The notes: generated by a model from the sequence alone, not told the origin. A DNA stretch of 64,000 bases from Flaccisagitta enflata (GCA_965153355.1 OZ231127.1:19406001-19470000), one strand, 5' to 3'; shown: positions 9,869-20,127, counted from the stretch's first letter. Program-made: numbers and translations.

Positions 9869-12800
9869 TCGCTCGTATTTGTGTTTGCGCCTCTTGTAAA
9901 ATGCCGCACTGACCCACTATTCCTGTTGCGCAGGCCGACGCTTCCGACGACGCCGACGAAAAGGAAGCCAACGCCGAGGGTGACGAAAAGGAGGAAGATG
10001 CCGGAGAGAAGGAGAAAGACGAAGAAAAAGATTTCGAGGTGGAGAAGATTTTGAATCGGAAAAAATCAAAGGGCCAGTGGCTGTATCTGGTTCGTTGGGC
10101 TGGATTTGACGAGTCGGAAGACACTTGGGAACCACTGGAGAATCTGGCAGGTGGGTTTTATTAGGATCAATACAATAATGACCGATCTTTATTTTGACAA
10201 CACTGATGCACTTGTACGTTGTCATATGATGTAAACCATTGGTCCATGGTCCATTTGGGCGCTTCGCATAGCGGAAAATTGGAATTTCTTCTCATCCCGC
10301 AAACCTAATACGGAGCGAAAAAAAGCATAAAGATCACCGTTTTCCTTTTTTCAAAATTCATTTGTTTTCCAAATTCATTTATTTTCCAAATTCATTTGTT
10401 TTCCGTTTTTTTAGCACTTCAAGTTTCCCATAGAGTTCAATGGGGAAGCAAACTTCCCCATATTTTCTTGTTGCTAGAGACAAACAATTGCCTTATAAAC
10501 TCACCGATTAAACAAAAATCATCAATGAGACAAAAACGAAAATGCTGCGGGTGTTGTCTGTTACACAGATGAACAGCTTAAATGTGTACAGAAAGAGCTT
10601 CACGGTGTAAAGGACATAAAAGAAGGCTGCTAAAAAATGGAAGATGGACTATGTTTGGAACAAGGCCCGATACACGGCCAATCAGTAGTCGCTGCAAGTG
10701 GGCAGGGGCAGTATGTGGGTGGGCTGGGGCATTGTGGGTGGGCGGGGGCTGTATTGAGGCTAGGCAGGAGCTGTGATGGTCAGAGATCTATTTTTTAGCC
10801 AACTTTGCATCATCCAAATTTTCGCGTGACCTACCTACCTACCTACCTACCTACCAAGGGACACACCCTTTTAGCGTCGCTTATGCACAACTAAAAAAAA
10901 AAGGTCAGGGCCTTGAAATTTTTACGTATTAAGGGGGATGAGAAGAAATTCCAAACTCATGCCATGTGAAGCGCCCAAATGGTCCATGTCCCATGTTATT
11001 TCATCACTTGGCAGGATCCGAGGAGATTATGCAGGAATGCACGACGGAGATTTTGAAGGCGGAAAAGCGTGACAAAGTGGCTCGCAAAAAGGCGTGGAAG
11101 CAACGTCAAAAGGCTTCGGCGGCCAAAGCGTGGGAACCGTCCAAGAGGGGCGTCGCCGAGCATCTCAAATTCGTCCTGACGGCCTGCATGGACCAATACG
11201 CCGCCACCATCTCGGCCATTAAAAAATACATCGCGACCAATTACGCCGCCGAATTCGACCTCGCCAACAAAATCGGCAGATTCAAACAAGTAAACGAAGT
11301 ACAGATGTAGTTGATATCCCACTAACGCCTCTTTTGCCAGAGAAAAAGGCTTGACTGAGGATGGTTCGATGAGCGTTCCTCGGATGTGCTGAAGTGGGCA
11401 TCCTTCCGATTTTAGCTCATCGTAAATGAAAATGAAAAGCTTATTCACACCTTGGTTCGTTGCCCAATTGGTTTCAGTAACACAAAAATTGGCTGTAATT
11501 TACGAGGACAGTTTTAACATTGTTTTTAGACTGGAGGTCCTCGTGAAATGTTCAAATTTTGGGTCTGTGCCTGATGGGCAATTATCACGAATTAGGGAAT
11601 TTTGCGGGCTTTTACAAATGACTATACTTATGAGAATTCTTAAACAAAACGCCATAAGACGAACGACTATTCAATCTGTTATTGCCCATTTGATCACATT
11701 TCTGCACAGGTTTTGGAGAAATTGGCCGAGTCGGGAAAGATCAACTACCTGCATGGCAAGGGCCTCTCCGGAAACATCGCGTTGACGGACGATGGTCTCT
11801 CGGCGCTGTCAAAGTCGTCGGCCAACACCGTCGACAACATGGTTCTGGAGGCCATCATCGCCATGGCCGAACCGAAAGGCGCCGCCATATCGAGAATTAA
11901 GAAGTATTACGCGCAACATCTTCCCTCGCTCAAAACCGCCGAGCAGCCCAAAAGATTTAAAAAGGCCATTGAGACGGCGGTCAAAAAGGAAATATTATTC
12001 CAGGTTTGTCGTTTATCTATATTATCTATTTTGTAATTGCGCTCAATTAGTCATCTTTTCAATCAGTCTACCTCTCAATCATTCTGCCTCTCATTCAGGC
12101 TACCTCTCGATTGATCTACCTCTCAATCATTGTGCGTCTCTATCAGGCTACCTTCCAACCAGGCTAATTTCCAATCAATCTACTTCTTTATCAGTCTTTA
12201 TCTTGGTCATTGATCATCATACCTCTTTATCAATCTACCTCTTTATCTGTCTACCTCTTCATCAATTATCAGTCTACCTCTCTATCAGTCTACCTCTCTA
12301 TTAGTCTACCTCTCTCTCAGTCTACCTCTCTCTCAGTCACCTCTCTCTCAGTCTACCTCTCTCTCAGTCTACCTCTCTCTCAGTCTACCTCTCTCTCAGT
12401 CTACCTCTCTATCAGTCTACCTCTCTATCAGTCTACCTCTCTATCAGTCTACCTCTCTATCAGTCTACCTCTCTATCAGTCTACCTCTCTATCAGTCTAC
12501 CTCTCTATCAGTCTACCTCTCTATCAGTCTACCTCTCTATCAGTCTACCTCTCTATCAGTCTACCTCTCTATCAGTCTACCTCTCTATCAGTCTACCTCT
12601 CTATCAGTCTACCTCTCTATCAGTCTACCTCTCTATCAGTCTACCTCTCTATCAGTCTACCTCTCTATCAGTCTACCTCTCTATCAGTCTACCTCTCTAT
12701 CACTCCATCTATTCACATTTATTTCAATCTGACCTTCGTCTCTCAGGTGTCTGGTTTGGGGATGACGGGGAGCTACCAGCTGATGGAACCGTACATGCCT

Positions 12801-15550
12801 CCGCCGGTGGCCATTCGACGTATCATTAAGAACGAAGTCTGGCAAGATGACGAATACAGCGATATCGAGGCCAAGGAGTCTGAAGTGGAGGACGCCGATA
12901 GTGACGTGGACGAACCTGTTTACAAACCAAGAGCCGGTAATTTTCGTTTTCCTACTGCTCGTGAATGTGAAACCTATCGGCGTTACTCTCACATTATAGT
13001 CGATAAAGAATGCGTGTGTGGGTGTTGTGTGTGGGTGTTGTTTATGTGATTTTGTCTGTGTGGTAGGGTGTTGTTTGTGTGTGGGTGTGTGGTTGGCTGT
13101 TTGGGTGTGGTGTGTTTTAGTATTTGATTGTATTAGTTAGGAAGTCTGTTTAGGTGGTGTGTGTGATTTTTGACATAATTCTCTTTAAAGTTTTCATCCA
13201 TGCTATCCAACAGCGACGAAAAGCGGCCGTAAGGTGACGGTGACCCCACGCAAACAGGCCCCCGTCAGCGCCCCCAAACCTAAAACTGGCGCGAAAAGGA
13301 AGGCGGTGAGCAAATATGTGGACGAATCCAGCGAAGAGGAGGAGGAGGAGGAGGAGTCGGAAAGTGAGGCTGAGAGCGAAGAGGAGGAACCACCCCCGAA
13401 GAAAGGTGAGTTTTGTGGTTGGGAGAGCTCGAGAGGTCACGCAATTCAAAAAATACGGCGTTTGGCGGAGCAAATAATTTCTGATTTCAGATAACTCAAA
13501 TCATTTATGGCTTCTTTACTTTTATGGCATAACATATTAGATCATTAATATAATTTCCATAATCTTCGGTCACACTGTAGGTAAGAAAACGCCGGCCAAG
13601 AAGGCGCCAGCCAAGAAGACGCCGGCTAAAAAGACGCCGGCCAAGAAAGCTCCGGCTAAAAAAGGCGCCGTCGCGGCAGCTCGCGGCGGTAAAGCCGGCC
13701 GTGGAGCGAGAGGAGGCGCCAAGGCAACTCCAGCGAGGAAACCCGCCGCTTCGCCGCCGTCTTCCGAGGATGAACAGGAATCAGTAGCATCCGACTCAGG
13801 TGCGGCAAACGCCCGGGTTTATGATGGTGGACTGTTGGTTTTATCATATACATTTAGACATGACAATAACTCGTTTCCATGTACTTCCTCGCACATCTGT
13901 AAGAGGCTTTGTCTGTCGGCCTGTCTATTGCCAACATTTAAAATCACAAAATGCGATGCTCTTTCATCTAAAGAGCACCAATCTAATCCATTGTTCATTC
14001 ATTCGATAATTCTTGCGTTCATTCAGTCATTCATAAACAAGGCTCATCCTGTCATTCATAAAAAAATGTCCAATCATAAACATTCGTAACCAGCGAGGCG
14101 CACATGTTGGCCATCTTATGGCCTCGTTCTTTGTAACTTCGACAAAGTTATTTCCAATTTCACCACAGACTATGAGGCTCGTCCCGCCGCGAAAAGCAAG
14201 CGCGGAGCTCTAGCAGGTCGTGGAAAAGCGTCACCCAGGGGCAAAGCAGCCGCCAAATCCCCCGCCAAGCCAGTCAACAAGGCTGCCAAGAAAGCAGGTT
14301 TTATGCGATGACATGTATTTGATCGTTTCCATCTCTCGATTTATCTTTTGGTGGTTGGTGGATAATGATGTACTTGAACCGCTTAAGCGCCGGTGCCCCT
14401 AGTGAAACTGTGCATAATCCTGCGTTGATCTTTGTCGTCAGTTCCTGTTTCTATCGGGCGTGGTGGAGGTCGATCGGTGCGTGAGAGAGCACCCACTTAT
14501 TATGGAACCCCTTCCCCCGAGTACGACGATTCGGACGCTGATTCCGATGAGGTGATTCAGTTGTTCATATGTACAAAATCCCAGGAAATATTATTTATTG
14601 AATGTGTGGATATCCGATTCAATATCTGGAGGCGGTTAAAGTACGCTTCTTTCTTGATTATAGATGCGTCCTCGCATCTCTTTAAAAGGTTTAGCCATCG
14701 GTCGGTTGGCTGCTTGGTTGGCTGGTTTGTCCATTATTTAAATGTTTCATTCACAAATTAGAAATACAACATTCTCCTTTACATGAGATCATTAATTCAT
14801 TTTATTGGTTATTTATATGTTTGAACTTTCAATCTCAGAAGACGCTTCATTTACCTACTTGGCCTTGTTCATTTGTTGCATTAAAGGAGCCGAAGAATAA
14901 GAAGACGCCGGTGAAAAAGTCGCCTGCCAAACGAGGGCGTGGGGCGGCTTCCTCTCCCGCTAAAAGAGGCGGCCGAGGCGGTGCCAGGACGTCGGTGGTC
15001 GCTCCTTCAGACTCAGAACCCGAGTCGGAATCGGAGGAGTAAGTTGACCCTTAATGATAACTCGGGATAATTAATCTATGAAAATCATAATCATACCTTC
15101 AAATCAGTATGATTGTCGAAGGAGTGTGAATCACATATGTAAAAATTACGTCTTAACAGTGAGGCGCCGCCGCCGCCACCACCCTCAAGAGGAAAAGGTC
15201 GTGGTCGAGGTGCTGCTCAGTCTCCAGTCAAACGCACTCCGGCAAAAGTTCAACAAATGGACTCTGATTCCGACAGGTAACGACGATGATTCCGACAGGT
15301 CACGACGATGAAGACCTAACTTGACTGAATATATAGAGAACCGCTTGTCAAGCTGTCAAGATCAAGGTCAAGACACTGACGATGATGACGACGACGACGA
15401 CGACGACTATGACGATGATGACGACGACGGTGACCTCGAATGATGATTACTGTGATGCCGGCGATGGTGATGACTGTGATGGCGATGATAATGAAGACGA
15501 TGCTTACGATGACGATCATGATGACAATGGGTGGTAAAAGATAATATGTA

Positions 15551-15601
<51 letters not shown>

Positions 15602-15885
15602 AGTTTTGAGAAAGATCGGCGAATGGTTGTAATGACAAGGTCAAAGATGATAGATGATCATGACCAAGATGGATGATGGTGATAAGGATGGTGATGGTGA
15701 GGATGATAGCGATGGCGAAAAGGATGTTGTTGACGATGAGGATGAAAAGGATGGTGAGGAGGAAGAGAAGAACGGGTGAGGATTCACTGAATACTTTCCA
15801 ATTTTCAATCAGTGACGCGCCTCCGCCTCCCAAAGGCCGGGGACGAGGCGGTAAAGCCGGAGCTAAACCTGGGAAGAGGCGTTAA
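6681..15885 (+). CDS. Chromatin protein: RFX-like, 3 x H15, chromodomain, H1-like tail
   Basis: Seventeen exons join in phase to 915 codons plus stop: 6681-6729, 7720-7916, 8176-8329, 8616-8705, 9275-9445, 9584-9702, 9934-10150, 11015-11289, 11710-12003, 12747-12936, 13214-13405, 13581-13799, 14169-14297, 14442-14551, 14887-15038, 15160-15276, 15813-15885. Junctions are GT-AG. Domain order with approximate residues: acidic N terminus, RFX-type winged helix (58-140), H15 (168-240), acidic linker, chromodomain (293-335), basic linker, H15 (380-450), H15 (465-535), then a 330-residue tail rich in KTPAKK, SPAK and RGRG with Glu/Ser patches. The protein should act in the nucleus on nucleosomes or linker DNA (inference). 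HP1BP3 is the nearest known plan, with three H15 domains, but has neither chromodomain nor RFX domain. Start: ATG with an in-phase acidic exon. Domain calls are by eye. Confidence 0.85.
7720..8329 (+). CDS. Exons 2-3: RFX-type winged-helix domain
   Basis: Exons 7720-7916 and 8176-8329 encode FLADWLSTHYEP, then VYDLYFNEC, YHEFVAASLKVFPTI and a basic wing with TMFTGLAMR completed by exon 4 (8616-8705). The spacing matches the RFX DNA-binding fold: a WL..nYE start, an LY..Y..HC helix, an F...IRsvF helix and a RRLGTRG..KYHYYG wing. The usual RR/TRG residues of classic RFX wings are only partly kept. DNA binding is therefore plausible, but the X-box specificity of RFX factors is not implied. ARID2/RFX7-like relatives are the alternative comparison. 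Confidence 0.6.
8838..9262. repeat. CAGGCCT-array repeat with GGGCAGCGGCC end (family B)
   Basis: The copy starts TTGGGCAGCGGCCCAAAGGG and contains several near-repeats of CAGGCCTGAAATCTGCCCTC. It then carries the same units inverted (GGCCTGAGAGGGCAGAT), so the transcript could fold into a long hairpin. It ends with AAAGCAGGGCAACGGGTATC and TGGGCGACCTGTT. Relatives lie near 20,225-20,545, 21,506-22,094, 30,560-31,080 and 59,117-59,545. The right end is only 12 nt from exon 5 of the chromatin gene. Confidence 0.65.
9275..9702 (+). CDS. Exons 5-6: first linker-histone (H15) domain
   Basis: Exons 9275-9445 and 9584-9702 encode a three-helix winged-helix pattern. It runs FESRVTDAVKELNKPGGVGV, SRLKRYFTEKFPDY, a helix ending ALERLAG, and a wing GTIAHEKGVGLCAYYSPIK. 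This follows the H1/H5 globular pattern (A+I..L.e..GvS...I.kYi...y...l...L...v..G.L.q.kG.G..G.y.l). An acidic Ala/Glu helix follows into the chromodomain exon. Confidence 0.75.
9778..9868. repeat. (GT)n microsatellite in intron 6
   Basis: About 44 GT units lie between exons 6 and 7 of the chromatin gene. Confidence 0.95.
9934..10150 (+). CDS. Exon 7: acidic linker and chromodomain
   Basis: After 33 mostly acidic residues the exon encodes DFEVEKILNRKKSKGQWLYL, then VRWAGFDESEDTWEPLENL. This is a textbook chromodomain. The HP1 aromatic cage (Y24, W45, Y48) aligns with F294, W315 and F318 here, so all three cage positions remain aromatic. Methyl-lysine binding is therefore plausible but unproven. 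The C-terminal helix probably continues into exon 8 (SEEIMQECTTEIL). Confidence 0.93.
10255..10978. mobile_element. MITE with 9-bp TSD (copy 2), intron 7
   Basis: It starts TTGGGCGCTTCGCATAGCGG and ends CATGTGAAGCGCCCAA. Perfect 9-bp target duplications, ATGGTCCAT, lie at 10246-10254 and 10979-10987. It is longer than its relatives because a hairpin-ended element is inserted inside at 10,659-10,901. The family is that of 475-986. Confidence 0.85.
10659..10901 (+). mobile_element. Hairpin-ended element, GTAGTCGCTGC subfamily, nested
   Basis: It starts AACAAGGCCCGATACACGGC, has several GTGGGCGGGGGCTGTATT-like boxes, a (CCTA)n run and AAGGGACACACCC. It ends with a CGTCGC/ACAACT hairpin remnant and CTAAAAA. 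A very similar copy with an intact hairpin is at 30,203-30,443. It lies inside the MITE of intron 7. Confidence 0.75.
11015..12936 (+). CDS. Exons 8-10: second and third linker-histone domains
   Basis: Exon 8 (11015-11289) starts with a basic helix, KRDKVARKKAWKQRQK, then the second H15 domain. That domain has FVLTACMDQYAATISAIKKY and IATNYAAEFDLANKIGRFKQ and is completed by VLEKLAESGKINYLHGKGLS in exon 9. Exon 9 (11710-12003) also encodes the third, with MVLEAIIAMAEPKGAAISRI and KKYYAQHLPSL. It is finished by exon 10 (12747-12936) with VSGLGMTGSYQLM. Both keep the K-Y spacing after the recognition helix and the G-rich wing. Exon 10 ends with an acidic segment containing DDEYSDIEAKESEVEDADSD. 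Confidence 0.8.
12232..12700. repeat. 16-bp minisatellite made of acceptor-like units, intron 9
   Basis: About 28 copies of TCTACCTCTCTATCAG run up to 47 nt before exon 10. Every unit ends in a pyrimidine stretch plus CAG, the shape of a 3' splice site. Older, more diverged units extend left to about 12,060. Confidence 0.95.
13214..15885 (+). CDS. Exons 11-17: H1-like basic tail with acidic and RG patches
   Basis: These exons encode a low-complexity tail. Exon 11 has a Glu/Ser run (SSEEEEEEEESESEAESEEE). Exon 12 has five or more (K)TPAKK/APAKK repeats and RGGKAGRGARGG. Exons 13-15 add SPRGK, SPAKPV, TPVKKSPAKRGRG and another acid stretch. Exon 16 has six prolines and GKGRGRG. Exon 17 ends KGRGRGGKAGAKPGKRR before TAA. 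S/T-P-x-K motifs are typical of linker-histone C-terminal tails and are CDK targets there (established for H1; inferred here). The tail is disordered by composition and should neutralise DNA. Confidence 0.75.
13885..14135 (-). mobile_element. Hairpin-ended element with (CATT)n core, intron 12
   Basis: It contains CCTCGCACATCTGTAAGAGG, TTTGTCTGTCGGCC, a degenerate CATT run and GCGAGGCGCACATGTTGGCC. This is the plan of 2542-2815 on the opposite strand. Confidence 0.55.
15549..15602. repeat. (GAT)n microsatellite in intron 16
   Basis: About 17 GAT units. The surrounding intron (15,277-15,812) is GAT/GAC-rich throughout. Confidence 0.9.
15655..15777 (+). other. Possible acidic cryptic exon in intron 16
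   Basis: A frame open from just after a TAG near 15,650 reads DDGDKDGDGEDDSDGEKD and continues acidic to EEEEKNG before a GTGAGG donor at about 15,778. The exit phase fits the last exon. No acceptor giving the entry phase needed from exon 16 is visible, so it is not in the gene model. It may be a fossil or alternative exon of the acidic tail. Confidence 0.25.
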
Positions 15886-17157
15886 ACTCAAACATGTGCG
15901 TTGGGTTCATCGCCACCATACAGATGGATGTCCTTGTCTGCATTCTGTAAACCATTCGAGTCACATTAGAGTTATACCTTCTGTCATTCGTTTACTGGGT
16001 CAACCAGTTAGTTCCAGATTTTGTTTTCTTCATTCCATTTCGTATGGGAATTAACCCCATGAATACGATCCATTCTTTTGACATTCTTATGACATTGTAA
16101 GTCATGATTTTTCCCCAGATCCAGCAGCATCCAGACATTGTTTAGCAGTAGGGTGTGAATCTGTCTCTATCTCTGTCTGTCTGTCTGTCTGTCTGTCTTT
16201 TTTTTCTCACGTACATGCGCGCACGCACTCACAAACTTGTAATTTTGAATCTGAAAGATGTTTGCATGACTTTCTAGGATGATGTTTTGATTGTGGTTGT
16301 ATTTATTGTATAACATCTAGACGTGATTATCTTCGTTTTTAAAAACATATTTCATAGTTTTCATAGTTCTTACTCATGCATAGTCAACCATTATGCAAAA
16401 TCGTGTTTTGCACTATATTTGGGATATGCTTCCGTCTTTTTAACTGTCCAAGTGTTCTCTCTTACTAGTATGTATTCATCCATACCCTCTCATTTTCCCT
16501 TTTTTTTTTGCTTATTGGTGTTCATTCTGAGTCATTCATTTTCCTTCCCTAATCTGTTGCGGGAACTGTAAATGAAAACAATCGCAACCATCACACCTTG
16601 TTTGTCCCTTTCATTTGAACCATTGCAGGAAAGGTGATTCGACCTTGTTTGCCAATTATTTTAAGTAAAATTCAACAAAGATCATTAAACAGCTTGCTTA
16701 GTTACTGGATCAAAAACTAGACGAGTCAGAGCCTTATCCGCAATAATATAGTTGCGTAAGATCCTCTTAGCAATTTCTCCAAGAAACCGGGCCAAATCCA
16801 TGATATGGCGGGCAAGGAAGTAATTTTTTGTTCTGCCAATCATTTTGTTGATGAGGAAATATGTTCTAATACGCACATCGATGGCATCATGTGGGATCTA
16901 GCGCCTAACTACTATCCCTCATACTCAAGATTTTGATCGGCTATGCAGCCAAAAAAGGTCCAAATTAGTAAATTTTGGCCACATCGAGTTATTTCTCGAT
17001 GTGGTCTATAACATAGCCTTGATCGTGTAGTGAGGGTTTGTTTTTTTTGTGTTGTTTGTTGTGTCGTTTGTTTGTTGTGTTGTTTGTTGTGTCAACCCTT
17101 AAAAACTCAAAAACCACAACTCAGATGTTGAGGAAACTTGGTCGGTGACCCATATTC
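15886..17157. other. Downstream region without a recognised gene
   Basis: This presumably begins with the 3' UTR of the chromatin gene. A short (CTGT)n run lies near 16,173-16,198. A 63-codon minus-strand frame at 16,685-16,876 (FLGEIAKRILRNYIIADKAL) is not recognisable and has no support beyond being open. No clear AATAAA was found near the stop. Confidence 0.5.
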
Positions 17158-17286
17158 TTTTTAGATTTTTGTAGGTGCGACAAAGCACCTCGATAACTGG
17201 CTGTGTCCGTCGGTCGGTCTGTTGGTTGGTCGGTGGGGTAACGCATTTGTTCGACGATCAACACGTCGCACCTTAATGGCCTTGTT
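17158..17286 (-). mobile_element. Hairpin-ended element, AGGTGCGAC subfamily
   Basis: It starts TTTTTAGATTTTTGTAGGTG, has GCGACAAAGCACCT as a palindrome, a (GGTC/GGTT) run and TGGCCTTGTT at the right. Confidence 0.5.
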
Positions 17287-17689
17287 AAATCCACTTTTCG
17301 ATTCGATTACCATGTCATGGACGCACAAAGAGACAAAGCGTTGCAACTAAAAAGGCCGGGTACACGGGCCAAGACGGTGCGCCGGGCGTTGTAAATTCTT
17401 AGACTTATCCCTAGCTCCATCAGACCTATCCCTAGCTCTATCAGACTTATCCATAGCTCTATCAGACCTGTCCAAGCTCTATCAGGCCTATTCCGAGCTC
17501 TATCAGACCTATATCAGACCTATCCCGAGCTATATCTGACCTATCACCAGACCTATCCGACCTATCCCCAGCTCGATCGTACCTAACCGTAGCTGATTAT
17601 TTTAGTGAGTGACGAGTATCATCAATGATGAACGAAATGAGTTATCAATTGATTGCAAACATTTTCAGCGATTTTTCATTCGAGCGTGA

Positions 17690-17886
17690 CGGACGGATGG
17701 ACGGACGAACAGAGCAGAGCCTCTTAAAGAGGTGCTATGGCGCATATGGGAATCATCCTAGCATATTTCTGAATCATTTCCAGTGATTTTTGCTTCTTTT
17801 CGAGATTTTCAACTCGAGCGTGACCGACCAACCGACAGACCAACAGACATAGCTAGTTATAGAGGTGCTATGGCGCACCTAAAAAC
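17690..17886 (+). mobile_element. Hairpin-ended element, two tandem 3' ends
   Basis: Two successive units each have a GACC/GGAC run, AGAGGTGCTATGGCGCA and a preceding GAGCGTGAC. The second ends GGCGCACCTAAAAAC. A 5' AACAAGGCC end was not seen next to them. Confidence 0.5.
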
Positions 17887-18047
17887 AGGTCAGGTGCATA
17901 TTTTATGTCTCGAATGTTTATTCATTCAAGGAAATTCATTAATAGAAATGATCGAACGTTTCAGTTGGCATTGCATTGCAGTCTTCAGTTAAAAAAAGGT
18001 ATTGCAAACGATTTGTATGTAACGATATGTTATGAATTGTTAAGAAA

Positions 18048-18115
18048 TGTGACGGACGGACCGACCGACCGACCGACACGGCAAGGTGTAGAGTCGCGTG
18101 TCCGCCACTAAAAAC
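18048..18115 (+). mobile_element. 3' fragment of hairpin-ended (GGAC)n element
   Basis: GTGACGGACGGACCGACCGA is followed by GGTGTAGAGTCGCGTGTCCG and CCACTAAAAA, the 3' half of the family. Confidence 0.6.
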
Positions 18116-18199
18116 GCTCATTCAGCTTAGTGACTCGCTCAAATTCAACATCAGTGTTTTGTACCAAATACTTGGGTTGTGCAACTGAGAGAATCTTGC

Positions 18200-18325
18200 T
18201 TAGTCAATAATCCTGTACGGGGCTGTACCTCTAACATTCCGCTTCGGAGCTGAGGGAAAACTTGAAGTGATGACCACGAAAGACGCAGCAAAAGCGAACA
18301 AAAAAAATTTGACCGGGACACTCAT
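18200..18325 (-). CDS. Possible signal-peptide exon (very uncertain)
   Basis: A 41-codon minus-strand frame reads MSVPVKFFLFAFAASFVVIT and then SSFPSAPKRNVRG. This looks like a cleavable signal peptide followed by a basic stretch. A GTACAG donor lies after GTTAGAG (exon end 18229), so this could be the first coding exon of a secreted protein. No following exon was found to the left, where repeats dominate. It may be a chance frame; do not treat it as a gene without transcript support. Confidence 0.15.
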   Translation of the reverse strand: MSVPVKFFLFAFAASFVVITSSFPSAPKRNVRGTAPYRIID

Positions 18326-19570
18326 CGACAAAGTTGACTGCAACCGCAGGATTTGGTTCTGCTGAAGGTAAGAGAGGTAAGGAGGGGGTTGGGGGTGGAA
18401 TGGATGAGGGACAGAAATAAGATGGAGGGGAAATACATTCATTCATTCAATGGGGATGAGAATTGGTCTCGAGACGCGGTCACGGCGATGAATAGTAGAA
18501 ATAACGAGGAGCACAGGACGCGCAGGAAACCGAGCCGAGAGGGCTGTATGCCAGATTAATCCGTCAGATACTGACTATGACATGAAGAACCGAAATATAC
18601 CGCTTTTTATTCAAGCTACTTGACATCCTCATGGCGCTTCAAAATTGATATTTTTGACCCAGTAACAAATCCATTGGCTCCTACACTATCCCCTCATCAG
18701 TCATTGCCAGAAAAACAGCCACTTGACGATGTTTTAACCACGGTGAAATACCAAAAGAGAGAGGAAATTTGAGTAAACATCAAAATTCAGCTAAGAAAAT
18801 ATTTCAAACATCTTCATTGATTGTATATTAGCGCCAAAGTGTTATTATTCATATCAATTCTACAGAAAATATCCGTTCATATACTTCTTGGTTACAAATA
18901 ATATTTTTTGCAAGCTTTCATATTGATGTCTTATGCCCCTTTTTAAAAAAATCTTGTCCACTGTCAGTTGATAATCAATAACTAATTATTGCGAGTAGTA
19001 TACTTTGGTACCCTAAAAATCAATCTTCCTTTTGACGCAGCTTCATGAAATTTTTACTGTAGTTGGCGGACTCATCTAACAGTGTGCATGTCAAATTTTA
19101 TCCAAATCGATTCACTAGAAGTGGGGTTTTCACCAATTTGTTCACTCAGAGATGAGAAAAAAACAATTTTTGAAAAAAACATCTTCTACGGCGTAAATTT
19201 TATTACGGCTTTACGTAAAAGAAATTCGTATTTCCAAGAACATCCGATCCTTGATATGGTATTTTGCTCAAGTCGGATGTTCTTCATTTTTTCATTTTTT
19301 CATTTTCTATACGAATTTAAAATTTACGGTAACACTAGTAGTACCGATTTTTTGCTTAAGAATTCATTTACATCAGACAATTGATGCCTACAGTTACTAA
19401 ACCTTCAGATACGTAGTAATCACTCCACGTTGAAGCCCAAAACAATGGATTTTGAAAATCTAGATCCTGCTCAACAGATTTTGACAAAAATTGGTATACA
19501 AATAAGTTTTTCCTAAGAAAAAAAGATGTAAATGAAAATTGAAGTCTGACATTGTGCCTGCGTGTTCGGG

Positions 19571-19842
<272 letters not shown>

Positions 19843-19950
19843 TTTGTTTGCATGTTTTGAACTTCATAGTTCAAACCGATGTGAGCACCTCTCAATCAAG
19901 ATGTGTTTCTTAGTCTCACGGGGTATCTGATTCCTCTGTTCAAGTAAGCA

Positions 19951-19959
19951 AGAAAGAAA

Positions 19960-19997
<38 letters not shown>

Positions 19998-20086
19998 GGG
20001 AAAGAGGGAAAGAGGGAAAGAGGGAAAGAGAGAAAGAGAGAAAGAGAGAAAGAGAGAAAGAGAGAAAGAGAGAAAGAGAGAAAGAG

Positions 20087-20125
<39 letters not shown>

Positions 20126-20127
20126 AA
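19951..20127. repeat. (GAAA)n to (GAGAAA)n compound microsatellite
   Basis: GAAA units pass into GGGAAAGA, then GAGAAA, and back to GAAA, a graded variant array. Confidence 0.9.

Noticed and set aside
12210-13020. A 279-codon frame through the 16-bp minisatellite into exon 10
   Set aside because: The repeat has no stop in that frame, so it is open by composition; I treat it as intron unless transcripts say otherwise.
16685-16876. 63-codon minus-strand frame
   Set aside because: No recognisable domain, no splice context, and length within chance for this composition.
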